Shown: positions 24,383 to 32,644 of the stretch, piece after piece
Layout of the letters: each line of letters begins with the position of its first letter
How positions within the stretch are numbered: the first letter of the stretch is position 1
Made by a program: the position numbers and the translations under genes
The notes under the pieces: model-generated
What the model saw: only the letters and a program-made list of their open reading frames with translations
Databases searched by the model: none
Told to the model about the DNA's origin: nothing
Assembly (NCBI GenBank): GCA_009773395.1
Contig: WRPI01000002.1
Location: 234,413 to 298,412, forward strand
Direction: 5' to 3'
Source: Hyphomonadaceae bacterium
GTDB taxonomy: Bacteria > Pseudomonadota > Alphaproteobacteria > Caulobacterales > Aquidulcibacteraceae
DNA length: 64,000 nucleotides

Positions 24383-25858
24383 ATGGCAGATATATTTATT
24401 TCACATTCCACCAAGGACATTGAAATCTCCAATGCGATTTGTAAAGCAATTGAAGATTATGGTTATACTTGTTGGATATCAGATCGCGATATTTTGGGCG
24501 GTATGGATTTTGCCGAGACAATTGCAATTGCAATTGAGCGTTGCAAAATTATGGTCCTGGTATTTTCGCAAAATTCAAACACTTCGCCCGAGGTGAAAAA
24601 TGAAATCGTGCTGGCTGGCCAAAGTATGAAAGTGGTTATCCCACTTTTGACCGAGAACATTAAAGTCAGCCCAGCATTCCGCTATCATTTGGCGAGCCGC
24701 CAATGGATAGACTGCACTAAAGGTTGGGAAGATTCGCTTATTCCTTTATTTACCCAACTTAAGCAATTGATCGGCGATCCGCCAAATCCGCCCAAGAAAT
24801 CTGAGCTTTACAAAGGTGTTGTAAAGGAAAGTGACGTTGCGCCAGCTGTAACAAGCATAGCGCGAACAACCATGAAACCGAGTGAGGCGGAAAAATTAGC
24901 GAATTCTGATAATTCCGACGCCACCGAGGAAGCCTTACGCCGCGCGCGCGAAATAGACGCGCAAAGGTTTATCGAAGAAGAAAAAGCCAAGCAAGATGCA
25001 GCGGCTAAAGCTGATGCAGATGCAAAAGCTGCAAACCAAATTAAGCAGGCCCGCGAAGCCGAGTCTGCGCGCGCCCGCGAAGAAGAAGCCAAAAAGAAAG
25101 AGGCAGATCGCCTTGCTGCACTGAAAGCCAAAGAAGCCAAAGATGCCGCCGATGCCAAGTCGGCTAAAAAAACTGCTGAAGAATTGGTCTCAATGCGGCA
25201 AGCGGCTTTGGTAAAACACGCTGACAAAACTTACCAAGAAGAATTATTAAAAGCGACCAGCGCTGCGCAAATAGTGGCCATTGTTCAAAAATTTGAGAAG
25301 AACAAATTGGCGCAGGCGCAAGCGGCGGTAAGAAAAGCCCAATTAAATCAGCAAATTAGCAAGGCGACTATCGCCGCCAAGAAAAACCCAATTCTTGTTG
25401 CGGGTATAGTTGGTTTGGTGGTTCTAGCGCCAATTGCCATATGGCTGTTTACCAGCAAAACCGCTGCACCAACTAAAGCGGTTGCGAAAACCGAAGCTGC
25501 CGCAACCAATAATACCAACGAAATTGCCGCAAATGCCGTGGTTGAACCTCCTAATCCAGTCGATGGCTATTTGCAAAGCTATGTTGGTAATTATGTCGTA
25601 TTTACCAGTAATTGCGAAACCGGCACCAAATTTGTTGTTTCGCGCGATGATGGCAATGCCACTGGGCTCGCAATGACTGCAAATAGCACACCGCTTTATA
25701 AATTTAACTTCGATAGTCGTGATGAAAGTGGTAAAGACCATTTTACGGAATCTGATGCTGCGGGTAAACAAAAACCTGTAACTTTTGAAAGCAGCATATC
25801 TGGGGGCATAACCAAATTGAGCGTCACTGACGTTCCAGCTTTGAGAAAATGTGGATGA
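24383..25858 (+). CDS. Membrane-anchored TIR-domain protein
   Basis: A 491-residue protein with an unusual architecture. Residues 1-130 are a TIR_2 domain (MADIFISHSTKDIEISNAI, CWISDRDILGG, SQNSNTSPEVKNEIVLAG); Glu74 is in the position of the catalytic Glu of TIR NADases. A TolA-like Ala/Lys/Glu coiled coil covers about 180-330, a single membrane helix about 337-356 (PILVAGIVGLVVLAPIAIWLF), and a 135-residue C-terminal domain with two Cys probably lies outside. Topology should be N-in, C-out. Its stop overlaps the start of a gene for an exported beta-helix protein. TIR proteins act in phage defence by NAD+ loss or nucleotide signalling; a role for this one is inferred. Confidence 0.9.
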   Translation: MADIFISHSTKDIEISNAICKAIEDYGYTCWISDRDILGGMDFAETIAIAIERCKIMVLVFSQNSNTSPEVKNEIVLAGQSMKVVIPLLTENIKVSPAFRYHLASRQWIDCTKGWEDSLIPLFTQLKQLIGDPPNPPKKSELYKGVVKESDVAPAVTSIARTTMKPSEAEKLANSDNSDATEEALRRAREIDAQRFIEEEKAKQDAAAKADADAKAANQIKQAREAESARAREEEAKKKEADRLAALKAKEAKDAADAKSAKKTAEELVSMRQAALVKHADKTYQEELLKATSAAQIVAIVQKFEKNKLAQAQAAVRKAQLNQQISKATIAAKKNPILVAGIVGLVVLAPIAIWLFTSKTAAPTKAVAKTEAAATNNTNEIAANAVVEPPNPVDGYLQSYVGNYVVFTSNCETGTKFVVSRDDGNATGLAMTANSTPLYKFNFDSRDESGKDHFTESDAAGKQKPVTFESSISGGITKLSVTDVPALRKCG

Positions 25859-27039
25859 AGAAAATTATATTAACATTTTTATTCGCAATTATTGGCGTCT
25901 CGTTTTTCGCATTTGGCCCAAATGCCATTGCCCAAAGCGGATTGTCACCACTTTGTGCGGCTTTGCCGCCCGCTGAACGCGCCAATGTGCCCGAATGCCG
26001 CCCACGGCCTGCGCCAAAAGCCAAAACCCCAAAAGCACAACCGCCCAAAGCCAAAAAAGCACCGACGCCAAAGCCGAAAGTTGTGGTCGCTGCTCCCGCC
26101 GTGCATTATGTGGTGGATCAAAGGGGTGAAGGCGATGCAACTGGAATTCAAGAAGCCATAATCAAAGCGCCAGTCGGGGCAATTATAGATGTGAATGCTG
26201 GCACTTATGATGGCCCAGTCGTTATTGACAAAACAGTTACAATTGTCGGCCATGGCAACCCAACCATATCATCTTCGGCGTCAAGCTCTAGCTTCTCAAC
26301 AGTAACAATTAGCGGCGATAATCGTGCATCGATTGAGGGCGTGACAATTGTTGGCAACCGCAGCGCGAATGGTCTAAAAATCGAAGGTGGTAATCCCACT
26401 ATCACCAATACAACCATTAAATTGAATGGTGAATTTAGAACGACAACCAATTTGCGCTTAGGGCTTTGGCATATTGGCGGCTCGCCGACATTTTCGGATT
26501 TGACAATTGATGGTGGCGGTATCGCGTTGTTTACAGATGCTGGGGCGGCACGGTTTGAGAATGTAACAATCTTAAATGCTCGTTATGGTGTTGCGATTGG
26601 TGGCAATTCGAGTGCAAAATTCAATGGCGTTAATATTCAAGATATTGAGCGGACTGCGATGGGGACCGGCGGCAATGCCTCCCCAGTAATTGAGAATGTC
26701 ACAATAACCAAATCTGGTCGTGGCCGTACAATGGGCAATAACCCGTGGCCCGCATTGCGCTTGATTGAGAACTCGAACCCTGAAATATCGGCGCTAACCG
26801 TGTCTGATTTCCAAGGAATTGGGGTTTCGGTTGAAAATAACGCAAGGGGCAGGCTACGTTATATCCGCGTAATTGGTGCGCCGGGTAATGGCGGTGCTTA
26901 TGCAATATCGGTGCGGCGCGATGCGAGGCCGACAATTGCCGATACAACAGTGCAAAATTGGGGCGCAAATACCAAATATTGTGAAATCCCATTGGCCTGT
27001 GTTGGGGTGTCGATTAATTCTGCGGTGCCTTCGCGGTAG
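25855..27039 (+). CDS. Exported right-handed beta-helix protein, TIR partner
   Basis: A 394-residue protein with a signal peptide (MKKIILTFLFAIIGVSFFAFGPNAIAQ), a Pro/Lys/Ala-rich linker at about 45-80 and a right-handed parallel beta helix. The helix begins with the usual cap GIQEAIIKAPVGAIIDVNAGTYDGPVVIDKTVTIVGHG, then runs through coils such as GDNRASIEGVTIVGNRSANGLKI. The fold is that of pectate lyases and NosD-like proteins, but catalytic residues of lyases are not obvious, so it may bind glycans or protein. The start codon ATG overlaps the TGA of the TIR gene (ATGA), so the two are co-translated. Two Cys near the C-terminus may form a disulfide. Confidence 0.87.
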   Translation: MKKIILTFLFAIIGVSFFAFGPNAIAQSGLSPLCAALPPAERANVPECRPRPAPKAKTPKAQPPKAKKAPTPKPKVVVAAPAVHYVVDQRGEGDATGIQEAIIKAPVGAIIDVNAGTYDGPVVIDKTVTIVGHGNPTISSSASSSSFSTVTISGDNRASIEGVTIVGNRSANGLKIEGGNPTITNTTIKLNGEFRTTTNLRLGLWHIGGSPTFSDLTIDGGGIALFTDAGAARFENVTILNARYGVAIGGNSSAKFNGVNIQDIERTAMGTGGNASPVIENVTITKSGRGRTMGNNPWPALRLIENSNPEISALTVSDFQGIGVSVENNARGRLRYIRVIGAPGNGGAYAISVRRDARPTIADTTVQNWGANTKYCEIPLACVGVSINSAVPSR

Positions 27040-27061
27040 CAGATAAAAGGATTTTTGGTTT

Positions 27062-27520
27062 TTACCATTCTACAGAAAAGTCTTCGTTACGGACAAACTC
27101 ATCTATCCTCTCGCGCGTGGCTCTTGTTATTCCTTCGGGTAAATTGTCCAGTGCGAAAAAGCCGCATTCGGCAATTTCGTGCGGGCGGTTGGTGGTTTCG
27201 GTTTCCCATTTGTCGCAATGAAACAGCGCCACATGATCGCCTTTGAAATTGGTGAAATTGGCATGAACCGATAACAGGCGCAAATCTTGCCGCGCGACAA
27301 TTAAGCCAGTTTCTTCACGCAATTCTTTGATTGCGGCTTCATAAATGCTTTCGCCGCGCTCCACGCCGCCACCGGGTATATGCCAACCTTTAACGTAGGT
27401 ATGTTTCACCAAACATATTTCATTGGCTTCATTGACTGCTATCACCCGCACTCCCAATGTCATTGGGCGTGAAAAGCGAAAATAAAATTGAAAAATTGCG
27501 GTGCGGATTCTGGTAATCAT
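27062..27520 (-). CDS. Nudix hydrolase
   Basis: A 152-residue hydrolase of nucleoside diphosphate-linked compounds. The Nudix box is GGGVERGESIYEAAIKELREETGL, with all G-x5-E-x7-R-E-x2-E-E residues. MTLGVRVIAVNEANEICLVKHTYVKGWHIPGG precedes it, as in the mutT-like group. The ATG at 27520 has GGGAAAA upstream; an ATG six codons earlier is possible. It converges on the beta-helix gene. The substrate is unknown. Confidence 0.88.
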   Translation of the reverse strand: MITRIRTAIFQFYFRFSRPMTLGVRVIAVNEANEICLVKHTYVKGWHIPGGGVERGESIYEAAIKELREETGLIVARQDLRLLSVHANFTNFKGDHVALFHCDKWETETTNRPHEIAECGFFALDNLPEGITRATRERIDEFVRNEDFSVEW

Positions 27521-27608
27521 TTTTCCCAATAACCTCATTTGTTATTTTCAGGCAAGATGTTGATTGTTGCAGTAATTTCGGCTTATAGCAAAAGCAATGG
27601 AGGCGATT

Positions 27609-28241
27609 GTGCAATTAGATAAATTGGTTTTTTACACCAACCCAATGTCACGCGGGCGGATTGTGCGCTGGATGCTCGAAGAAGTGCGCGCGCCATATGA
27701 AACAGTGATTTTGGATTGGCCCGAAACCAAAACTCCCGAATATCTAAAAATCAACCCAATGGGCAAAGTTCCAGCCATTGTGCATGGCAATATTGTGGTT
27801 ACCGAATGCGCAGCAATTTGCACTTATTTGGCCGATGTTTTCCCTTTTATGCGCTTGGCACCGCCAATTGTTTCAAAAAAGCGCGGTGAATATTATCGCT
27901 GGCTATATTTCGCGGCGGGGCCATTGGAAGCCGCAATAACCAACCGCTCGCTCGGGTTTGACGTGCCGCCAGATAAAAAAGGCGTTACAGGCTATGGCAG
28001 TTTTGATGCGGTTATGGACACAATCGAACAAGCGGTTTCAAAATCGCAATATGTTTTGGGCGACGAATTCAGCACGGTTGATGTCTATCTTGGGTCGCAA
28101 TTGGGCTGGGGACTGCAATTTGGCACAATTCCCATGCGTCCTGCATTTGAAAAATATTGCAATAGCCTTAGAGAAAGACCAGCAGCCATAAGAGCCGCAA
28201 GAATTGATGACGAACTTCGGGCAAAACAATTGCTTGGTTAA
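27609..28241 (+). CDS. Glutathione S-transferase family protein
   Basis: A 210-residue GST. The thioredoxin-like N-terminal domain has KLVFYTNPMSRGRIVRWMLEEVRAPYETV (Ser in the catalytic loop), INPMGKVPAIVHG and TECAAICTYLAD; the helical C-terminal domain has GDEFSTVDVYLGSQLGW. This is the form found in many alphaproteobacteria in several copies. The start is set at GTG 27609, five bases after a perfect GGAGG; an ATG at 27597 is in frame but overlaps that site. The gene is followed 12 bases later by a 26-codon membrane peptide. Confidence 0.85.
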   Translation: MQLDKLVFYTNPMSRGRIVRWMLEEVRAPYETVILDWPETKTPEYLKINPMGKVPAIVHGNIVVTECAAICTYLADVFPFMRLAPPIVSKKRGEYYRWLYFAAGPLEAAITNRSLGFDVPPDKKGVTGYGSFDAVMDTIEQAVSKSQYVLGDEFSTVDVYLGSQLGWGLQFGTIPMRPAFEKYCNSLRERPAAIRAARIDDELRAKQLLG

Positions 28242-28253
28242 TTGGAGACTAAA

Positions 28254-28334
28254 ATGCCAGCTTTAATCGCACTAATAGTAATTTTCGGGCTTTTTGCCGC
28301 ATTGAACTTAGCCGAATTTGGCCGCTTGGATTAA
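28254..28334 (+). CDS. Small membrane peptide, 26 aa
   Basis: A 26-codon frame starts 12 bases after the GST stop with GGAG at six-base spacing. The peptide is nearly all one hydrophobic helix (PALIALIVIFGLFAALNLAEF) ending in GRLD. It is too short for routine gene callers but has the ribosome site, stop and membrane helix expected of a real small protein. It ends convergent with the hybrid kinase gene. The function is unknown. Confidence 0.6.
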   Translation: MPALIALIVIFGLFAALNLAEFGRLD

Positions 28335-28344
28335 GCCGCCTAGA

Positions 28345-29829
28345 TTAAGCTGCCCTTCTGCTTTGCATCCTAACTTGTTTTTGAAGCGCCACTTCGCTTA
28401 AAACTTCAAACAAGCGTGCGATTACTAATGGTTTGGTTAAAAAGCCGTCCATGCCAGCTTCAGAAGCATTTTTATGGGCTTCGGGCCGGTTATCTGCGGT
28501 GAGGGCAAAAATTGGAATATCCATCCCAATTTTTCGAATTTCACGAGCCGCTTCATAGCCGTCCATATTCGGCATATGTAAATCCATCAAAATTGCGTCG
28601 AAGTCCTGCAGTTTTGCTTGTTCGACGCAGAGCAAACCATCGTCAGCCGTGGTAATTTGATGACCCATTTGAGATAGAATTAAACTAATGACTTTTTGGT
28701 TGGTTTTATTATCTTCGGCCACCAAAATATTAAGCGCCATAGGTTCGCAATCATCGCTGTCATCACTTTCGGCCTGCGCCAGTTCAAATGGCACGTATAT
28801 TTTGGCAATTGTTCCAAGGCCCAAATTTGACTTCATTTCGAGCCAGCCACCCAATGATTTCGCAATCCGATTTGATAGGGCCAGTCCCAAAGATAGCCCG
28901 CCAATAGCGCGCTTCGCTGGGTCGCTATCAAAATTAAAGGGGTCAAAAATATTTGCCAAACGCTCAGGCGCAATCCCTGTGCCAGTGTCACTTATTTCAA
29001 CGAAAATTCCGTGGCCGCCTTCACCAAAGTCCACGCTCAATTTTACTTCGCCACCATGAGTGTGTGAAACTGCATTATTTGCCAAATGCCGAACTATGCG
29101 TGAAAATCGTTCGGGATAGCCTAAAAACACATTATTTGCGTTTTCGTCGATATTGGCGACAAAAGCGACGTTTTTATCACGTGCGGTGGCGCTAAAATCG
29201 CGGACAATTGGGGTCAAAATTTGGCATAAATTAAATTCTATTGTTTGGTCTGGCATTTCGCGTTCTTCCAATTGCGAATATGTCAGAATATCTTCAACGC
29301 GGTGCAACAACTCGTTCGCCGAACTTTGCACCATATCAACTATTTCGTCTTGCCGAGTATCGAGTGTGGTTTGCGAAAGCAAAATAGTGCCGTTAATGAC
29401 GCTGTTGAGCGGAGTGCGCATTTCATGGGACATAGCTGCAAGGAAGCGTGAACGCGCGACATTGGCGGCATTCATTGCGACAGCATTATCGCCATTGTTT
29501 TGCGATGATTTGGCTTCATTTGCTCTTAAGGTCGTGCATTCGCAAGATTTGCCTTTAACCAGAATTGGCGAAGTTGCCTGGTCTATTATTACCGCCTTGC
29601 CGTGTTTAGAGATGTAATTCGCATTTTCATTTTTGTGGTCGCGCTTAAATACCGTCAAAAAACTCTTGATTTGCGACAAATCGGTGGAAGCATCATAGCC
29701 CAATAGCCGGCTGCATTCTTGGCTCGCCATAATGATTTCGCCATTCAGGTGAATTACCATTGCAACAGGTAAGGCATTAAAAAGGGCTTTAGCTTCCTTG
29801 GTCATAATAATAACTCGCATTTGCGACAC
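28345..29829 (-). CDS. PAS-containing hybrid histidine kinase
   Basis: A 494-residue soluble sensor kinase with no membrane helix. A PAS-like domain covers residues 10-95 (ALFNALPVAMVIHLNGEIIMASQECSRLLGY). The DHp phospho-acceptor is His135 in AAMSHEMRTPLNSVI, the ATPase has the N box (IVRHLANNAVSH), ISDTGTGIAPE and GLSLGLALSNRIA, and the C-terminal receiver has LVAEDNKTNQKV with the acceptor Asp in AILMDLHMPNMDGYE. No output domain is attached, so phosphate must pass on to another protein. The start may be the ATG at 29805 instead of 29829. It lies near two globin-coupled sensors. Confidence 0.88.
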   Translation of the reverse strand: MSQMRVIIMTKEAKALFNALPVAMVIHLNGEIIMASQECSRLLGYDASTDLSQIKSFLTVFKRDHKNENANYISKHGKAVIIDQATSPILVKGKSCECTTLRANEAKSSQNNGDNAVAMNAANVARSRFLAAMSHEMRTPLNSVINGTILLSQTTLDTRQDEIVDMVQSSANELLHRVEDILTYSQLEEREMPDQTIEFNLCQILTPIVRDFSATARDKNVAFVANIDENANNVFLGYPERFSRIVRHLANNAVSHTHGGEVKLSVDFGEGGHGIFVEISDTGTGIAPERLANIFDPFNFDSDPAKRAIGGLSLGLALSNRIAKSLGGWLEMKSNLGLGTIAKIYVPFELAQAESDDSDDCEPMALNILVAEDNKTNQKVISLILSQMGHQITTADDGLLCVEQAKLQDFDAILMDLHMPNMDGYEAAREIRKIGMDIPIFALTADNRPEAHKNASEAGMDGFLTKPLVIARLFEVLSEVALQKQVRMQSRRAA

Positions 29830-29961
29830 TATCTTAGCGCGAAAATGGTTTACGAACCACTAATAACCGCGATTTTTGTGTTGCAAGTGCGAACGCTTCG
29901 CATTAGCGGATTTGTTTGCCAGCACCGCCCATGTTATTAGTGCAGAAGACTGGAGATTAGT

Positions 29962-30723
29962 TTGGAAAAAGGCGCAATAATAATAACTGGCGGGGCGGCA
30001 CGTATTGGCGCCGAAATTTCTCGGCATCTGGCGGAACTTGGTTACGAGCCGATTGTTCATGCCAATAAAAGCGTTGATGCGGCGCAAAAACTAGTGCTGG
30101 ATTTACGCTCGCTTGGACTCAAGGCCAATATGGTAATTGGCGATTTGCACGACGATGTTTTTGTTGCAAGCCTTATCGGGCAAGCCCAAGCGATTGCGCA
30201 ATCGCCACTTTTGGCCCTTGTCAATAACGCCTCAGTTTTTGAACCTGATTTAGCCACGGATTTTTCACAAGTTCAATGGAGCCGGCACTTCAAAATCAAC
30301 GCATTGGTGCCGTGCCAATTGGCGCAAAATTTTGCCAAAGCTATGGTTGGGCAAGGTGAGGGCGCAATAATCAATATATTGGATCAAAGGATTTTTCGCC
30401 CCAATCCACTTTTTTTCAGCTATAATTTATCCAAAAACACATTGGCAGCAGCGACCAAAACCATGGCACAGGCATTTGCGCCAAATATTCGTGTGAATGC
30501 AATTGCGCCCGGGCCAGCAATTGCCAATTCGCGGCAAAGGGAAAGCGATTTTGCGGCGCAAACTAATGCTACTTTATTGCGAACTGGCAGCCCACCTTCG
30601 GCAATTGCCGAGGCAGTTGCTTTCTTGCTAGAAGCGCGACATATAACTGGCCAAATATTGGCAGTTGATGGTGGCCAAAGCCTGATATGGCAAACCCCAG
30701 ATATAGAAGGAATTATGGAATGA
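29962..30723 (+). CDS. Short-chain dehydrogenase, FolM-like pteridine reductase
   Basis: A 253-residue SDR. The NAD(P)-binding loop is ITGGAARIGAEISRHLAELGY, with the GG-x2-RIG form typical of pteridine reductases (FolM/PTR1) rather than the common TGxxxGIG. VNNASVFEPDL, the catalytic Tyr/Lys in YNLSKN and IAPGPA follow. FolM reduces dihydromonapterin or dihydrobiopterin. The stop overlaps the folB start (ATGA), which strengthens a pterin role. The first codon is TTG at 29962, with GAG upstream. Assignment to FolM is by motif and neighbour, not by full alignment. Confidence 0.8.
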   Translation: MEKGAIIITGGAARIGAEISRHLAELGYEPIVHANKSVDAAQKLVLDLRSLGLKANMVIGDLHDDVFVASLIGQAQAIAQSPLLALVNNASVFEPDLATDFSQVQWSRHFKINALVPCQLAQNFAKAMVGQGEGAIINILDQRIFRPNPLFFSYNLSKNTLAAATKTMAQAFAPNIRVNAIAPGPAIANSRQRESDFAAQTNATLLRTGSPPSAIAEAVAFLLEARHITGQILAVDGGQSLIWQTPDIEGIME

Positions 30724-31175
30724 GCCATACCCCAACCAGCCTTGGAATAGTGGCCCAAGCGGGAGTGCCATACCGTCGTATGAAAACTGATACCCAATTG
30801 AAGCCAAATACAGGCACACAAACAACAAAAATATTTGTGCATGGTTTAGAAATTGACGCCCATTGCGGAGTTTATGCCCATGAAAAAGGCCGTGCGCGCA
30901 AGTTGGTGTTAGATATTGAAATCGAACTTTTCACAAACGCTCTAGTTCAAAATGACGATTTGAATACTACAATTGACTACGACGAATTAGTAGCTAAAGC
31001 AAAATCAGTTGCGCAATCAAAACACTATAATTTGATTGAAACCTATGGCGCGTGCTTGATTGAGGAAATATTCAAAGATCAACGCATCAAATCTACCAAG
31101 ATTCGTGTCGAAAAGCCGACCGCGATCCCCGACGCCAAAACCACAGGCGTCGAGATAATGCGAATTCGTGCTTAA
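30720..31175 (+). CDS. folB: Dihydroneopterin aldolase FolB
   Basis: A 151-residue enzyme of folate biosynthesis, converting dihydroneopterin to 6-hydroxymethyl-dihydropterin and glycolaldehyde. The core is KIFVHGLEIDAHCGVYAHEKGRARKLVLDIEIEL, NTTIDYDELV, NLIETYGACLIEEIF and VRVEKPTAIPDAKTTGVEI (written here by blocks), the last with the active-site Lys. About 35 extra residues precede the domain, so the start may lie later, but the ATG at 30720 overlaps the SDR stop and is preferred. Confidence 0.9.
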   Translation: MSHTPTSLGIVAQAGVPYRRMKTDTQLKPNTGTQTTKIFVHGLEIDAHCGVYAHEKGRARKLVLDIEIELFTNALVQNDDLNTTIDYDELVAKAKSVAQSKHYNLIETYGACLIEEIFKDQRIKSTKIRVEKPTAIPDAKTTGVEIMRIRA

Positions 31176-31177
31176 AT

Positions 31178-32530
31178 TTATGCCGCTCTAATACTATCCA
31201 AGAATGTTGTCACTTCGCCCTTGAGGACTTCAGATTGACGGCTTAATTCTTCAGCGGCACTCACAACTTCACCCGCAGCTTCGCCAGTTTCATTCGCGCC
31301 TTGTTGAACATGGGTGATATTGCGTGAAACATCTTGCGTGCCGATTGAGGCTTCTTGGGTATTGCGCATAATTTCTGAAGTCGCCGCAGATTGTTCTTCA
31401 ACTGCTGCATTGATGGCCATTGAAACCGAATTGATCTCGTCAATTGTGCGTTGAATTTCTGTTATGGCTTCAACCGCTGATTTGGTCGCCGATTGCATTT
31501 CACCGATTTGCCGCGAAATATCCTCGGTCGCGCGGGCGGTTTGATTGGCAAGGCTTTTCACTTCGGATGCAACAACCGCAAAACCTTTGCCAGCTTCGCC
31601 AGCACGGGCGCTTTCAATAGTGGCATTAAGTGCAAGCAAATTAGTTTGGCCGGCAATATCGGAAATCATGCTAACCACTTCGCCAATTTTATCTGCGGCA
31701 ATTGAAAGATTTTGAATGGTCTGTGCCGATGAATTGGCAATAACCACAGCTTCACCCGCCACCCGAGACGAGCTTGAAACTTGTTGCGCAATTTCGCGCA
31801 CTGACGATGCCATTTGCTCAGATGCCGCGGCCACCACCGAAACATTGGCAGTTGCTTCTTCGGCCGCCGCCGCAACAGTTGTTGCGCGGTCCGAAGTTGC
31901 CTCGGCAATTGACGACATTGAACGGGCGGTGACAGAAAGCTCGGTTGACGCCGAAGCAACAGTTTCCACAACCCGCGAAACACTGGCTTCAAAAGTATCG
32001 GCAATTTGCCGAACTATTTGGGTGCGCGCTTTTTCGCTTTCTTCAAGATAAATCGATATTGCAAAATCCATATCAAGCATTGCCGCTTTGGTAAAAGCCG
32101 CGACTTGGCTTTGCGCTTTTGCGAGAGCCTTCGGGTCAGCCATAAAACCTTTGGGCGTTGCCAGGCCGATAATTAGTTTCGATACTTCGGCAACAATTGA
32201 GGCATAGCCGCCAATATACCAACGCGGCTCAAGGCCAATTCGCGCATGAACTTCACCAATGCGGCGGACGGATGCAACATATTCAGTTGAAAATGAACCT
32301 GCCAGAATTGAGTCCCAATGGCGAACTTGCGCATTTTTTGCACCATTTATGTGCGATTCGCCTGTGAAGAACCTAGCGACTTCAGGCCATTGGCGAATCG
32401 TTGCATAAAAACCGTCCAAAACATTGGGAAGTGCTGACGCCACCAATGGGCGCAATTCACGCAAAATGGTTTTGGTTTCTTCATCAATGCCCATAAATTT
32501 AAGGCGTTGGTCAATGTGAGTTTCGCTCAT
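31178..32530 (-). CDS. Globin-coupled methyl-accepting chemotaxis protein
   Basis: A 450-residue soluble chemoreceptor of the HemAT type. Residues 1-170 form a protoglobin domain with the proximal haem ligand His95 in [24 protein letters not shown]. The rest is a long helical signalling domain with the MCP hairpin [40 protein letters not shown]. There is no membrane helix or periplasmic domain, so it would sense O2 or another haem gas inside the cell. Its nearest relative in the window is the kinase just upstream, which has the same globin. No che gene is in the window. Confidence 0.93.
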   Translation of the reverse strand: MSETHIDQRLKFMGIDEETKTILRELRPLVASALPNVLDGFYATIRQWPEVARFFTGESHINGAKNAQVRHWDSILAGSFSTEYVASVRRIGEVHARIGLEPRWYIGGYASIVAEVSKLIIGLATPKGFMADPKALAKAQSQVAAFTKAAMLDMDFAISIYLEESEKARTQIVRQIADTFEASVSRVVETVASASTELSVTARSMSSIAEATSDRATTVAAAAEEATANVSVVAAASEQMASSVREIAQQVSSSSRVAGEAVVIANSSAQTIQNLSIAADKIGEVVSMISDIAGQTNLLALNATIESARAGEAGKGFAVVASEVKSLANQTARATEDISRQIGEMQSATKSAVEAITEIQRTIDEINSVSMAINAAVEEQSAATSEIMRNTQEASIGTQDVSRNITHVQQGANETGEAAGEVVSAAEELSRQSEVLKGEVTTFLDSIRAA

Positions 32531-32644
32531 GGCTTTACATCCAATTAGAGGTTGTGGGTAACCAATAAATGACGCGAAATGGTTAATGCGAGGTTAGCTT
32601 CAATTCGCTCTCGAATAGAAATGTACATTTGAACGAACAAGACC

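Noticed and set aside
24808-25227. Ala/Ser-rich frame of 139 codons opposite the TIR coiled coil
   Set aside because: It is the mirror of the Ala/Lys/Glu codons of the TIR gene; no ribosome site or family.
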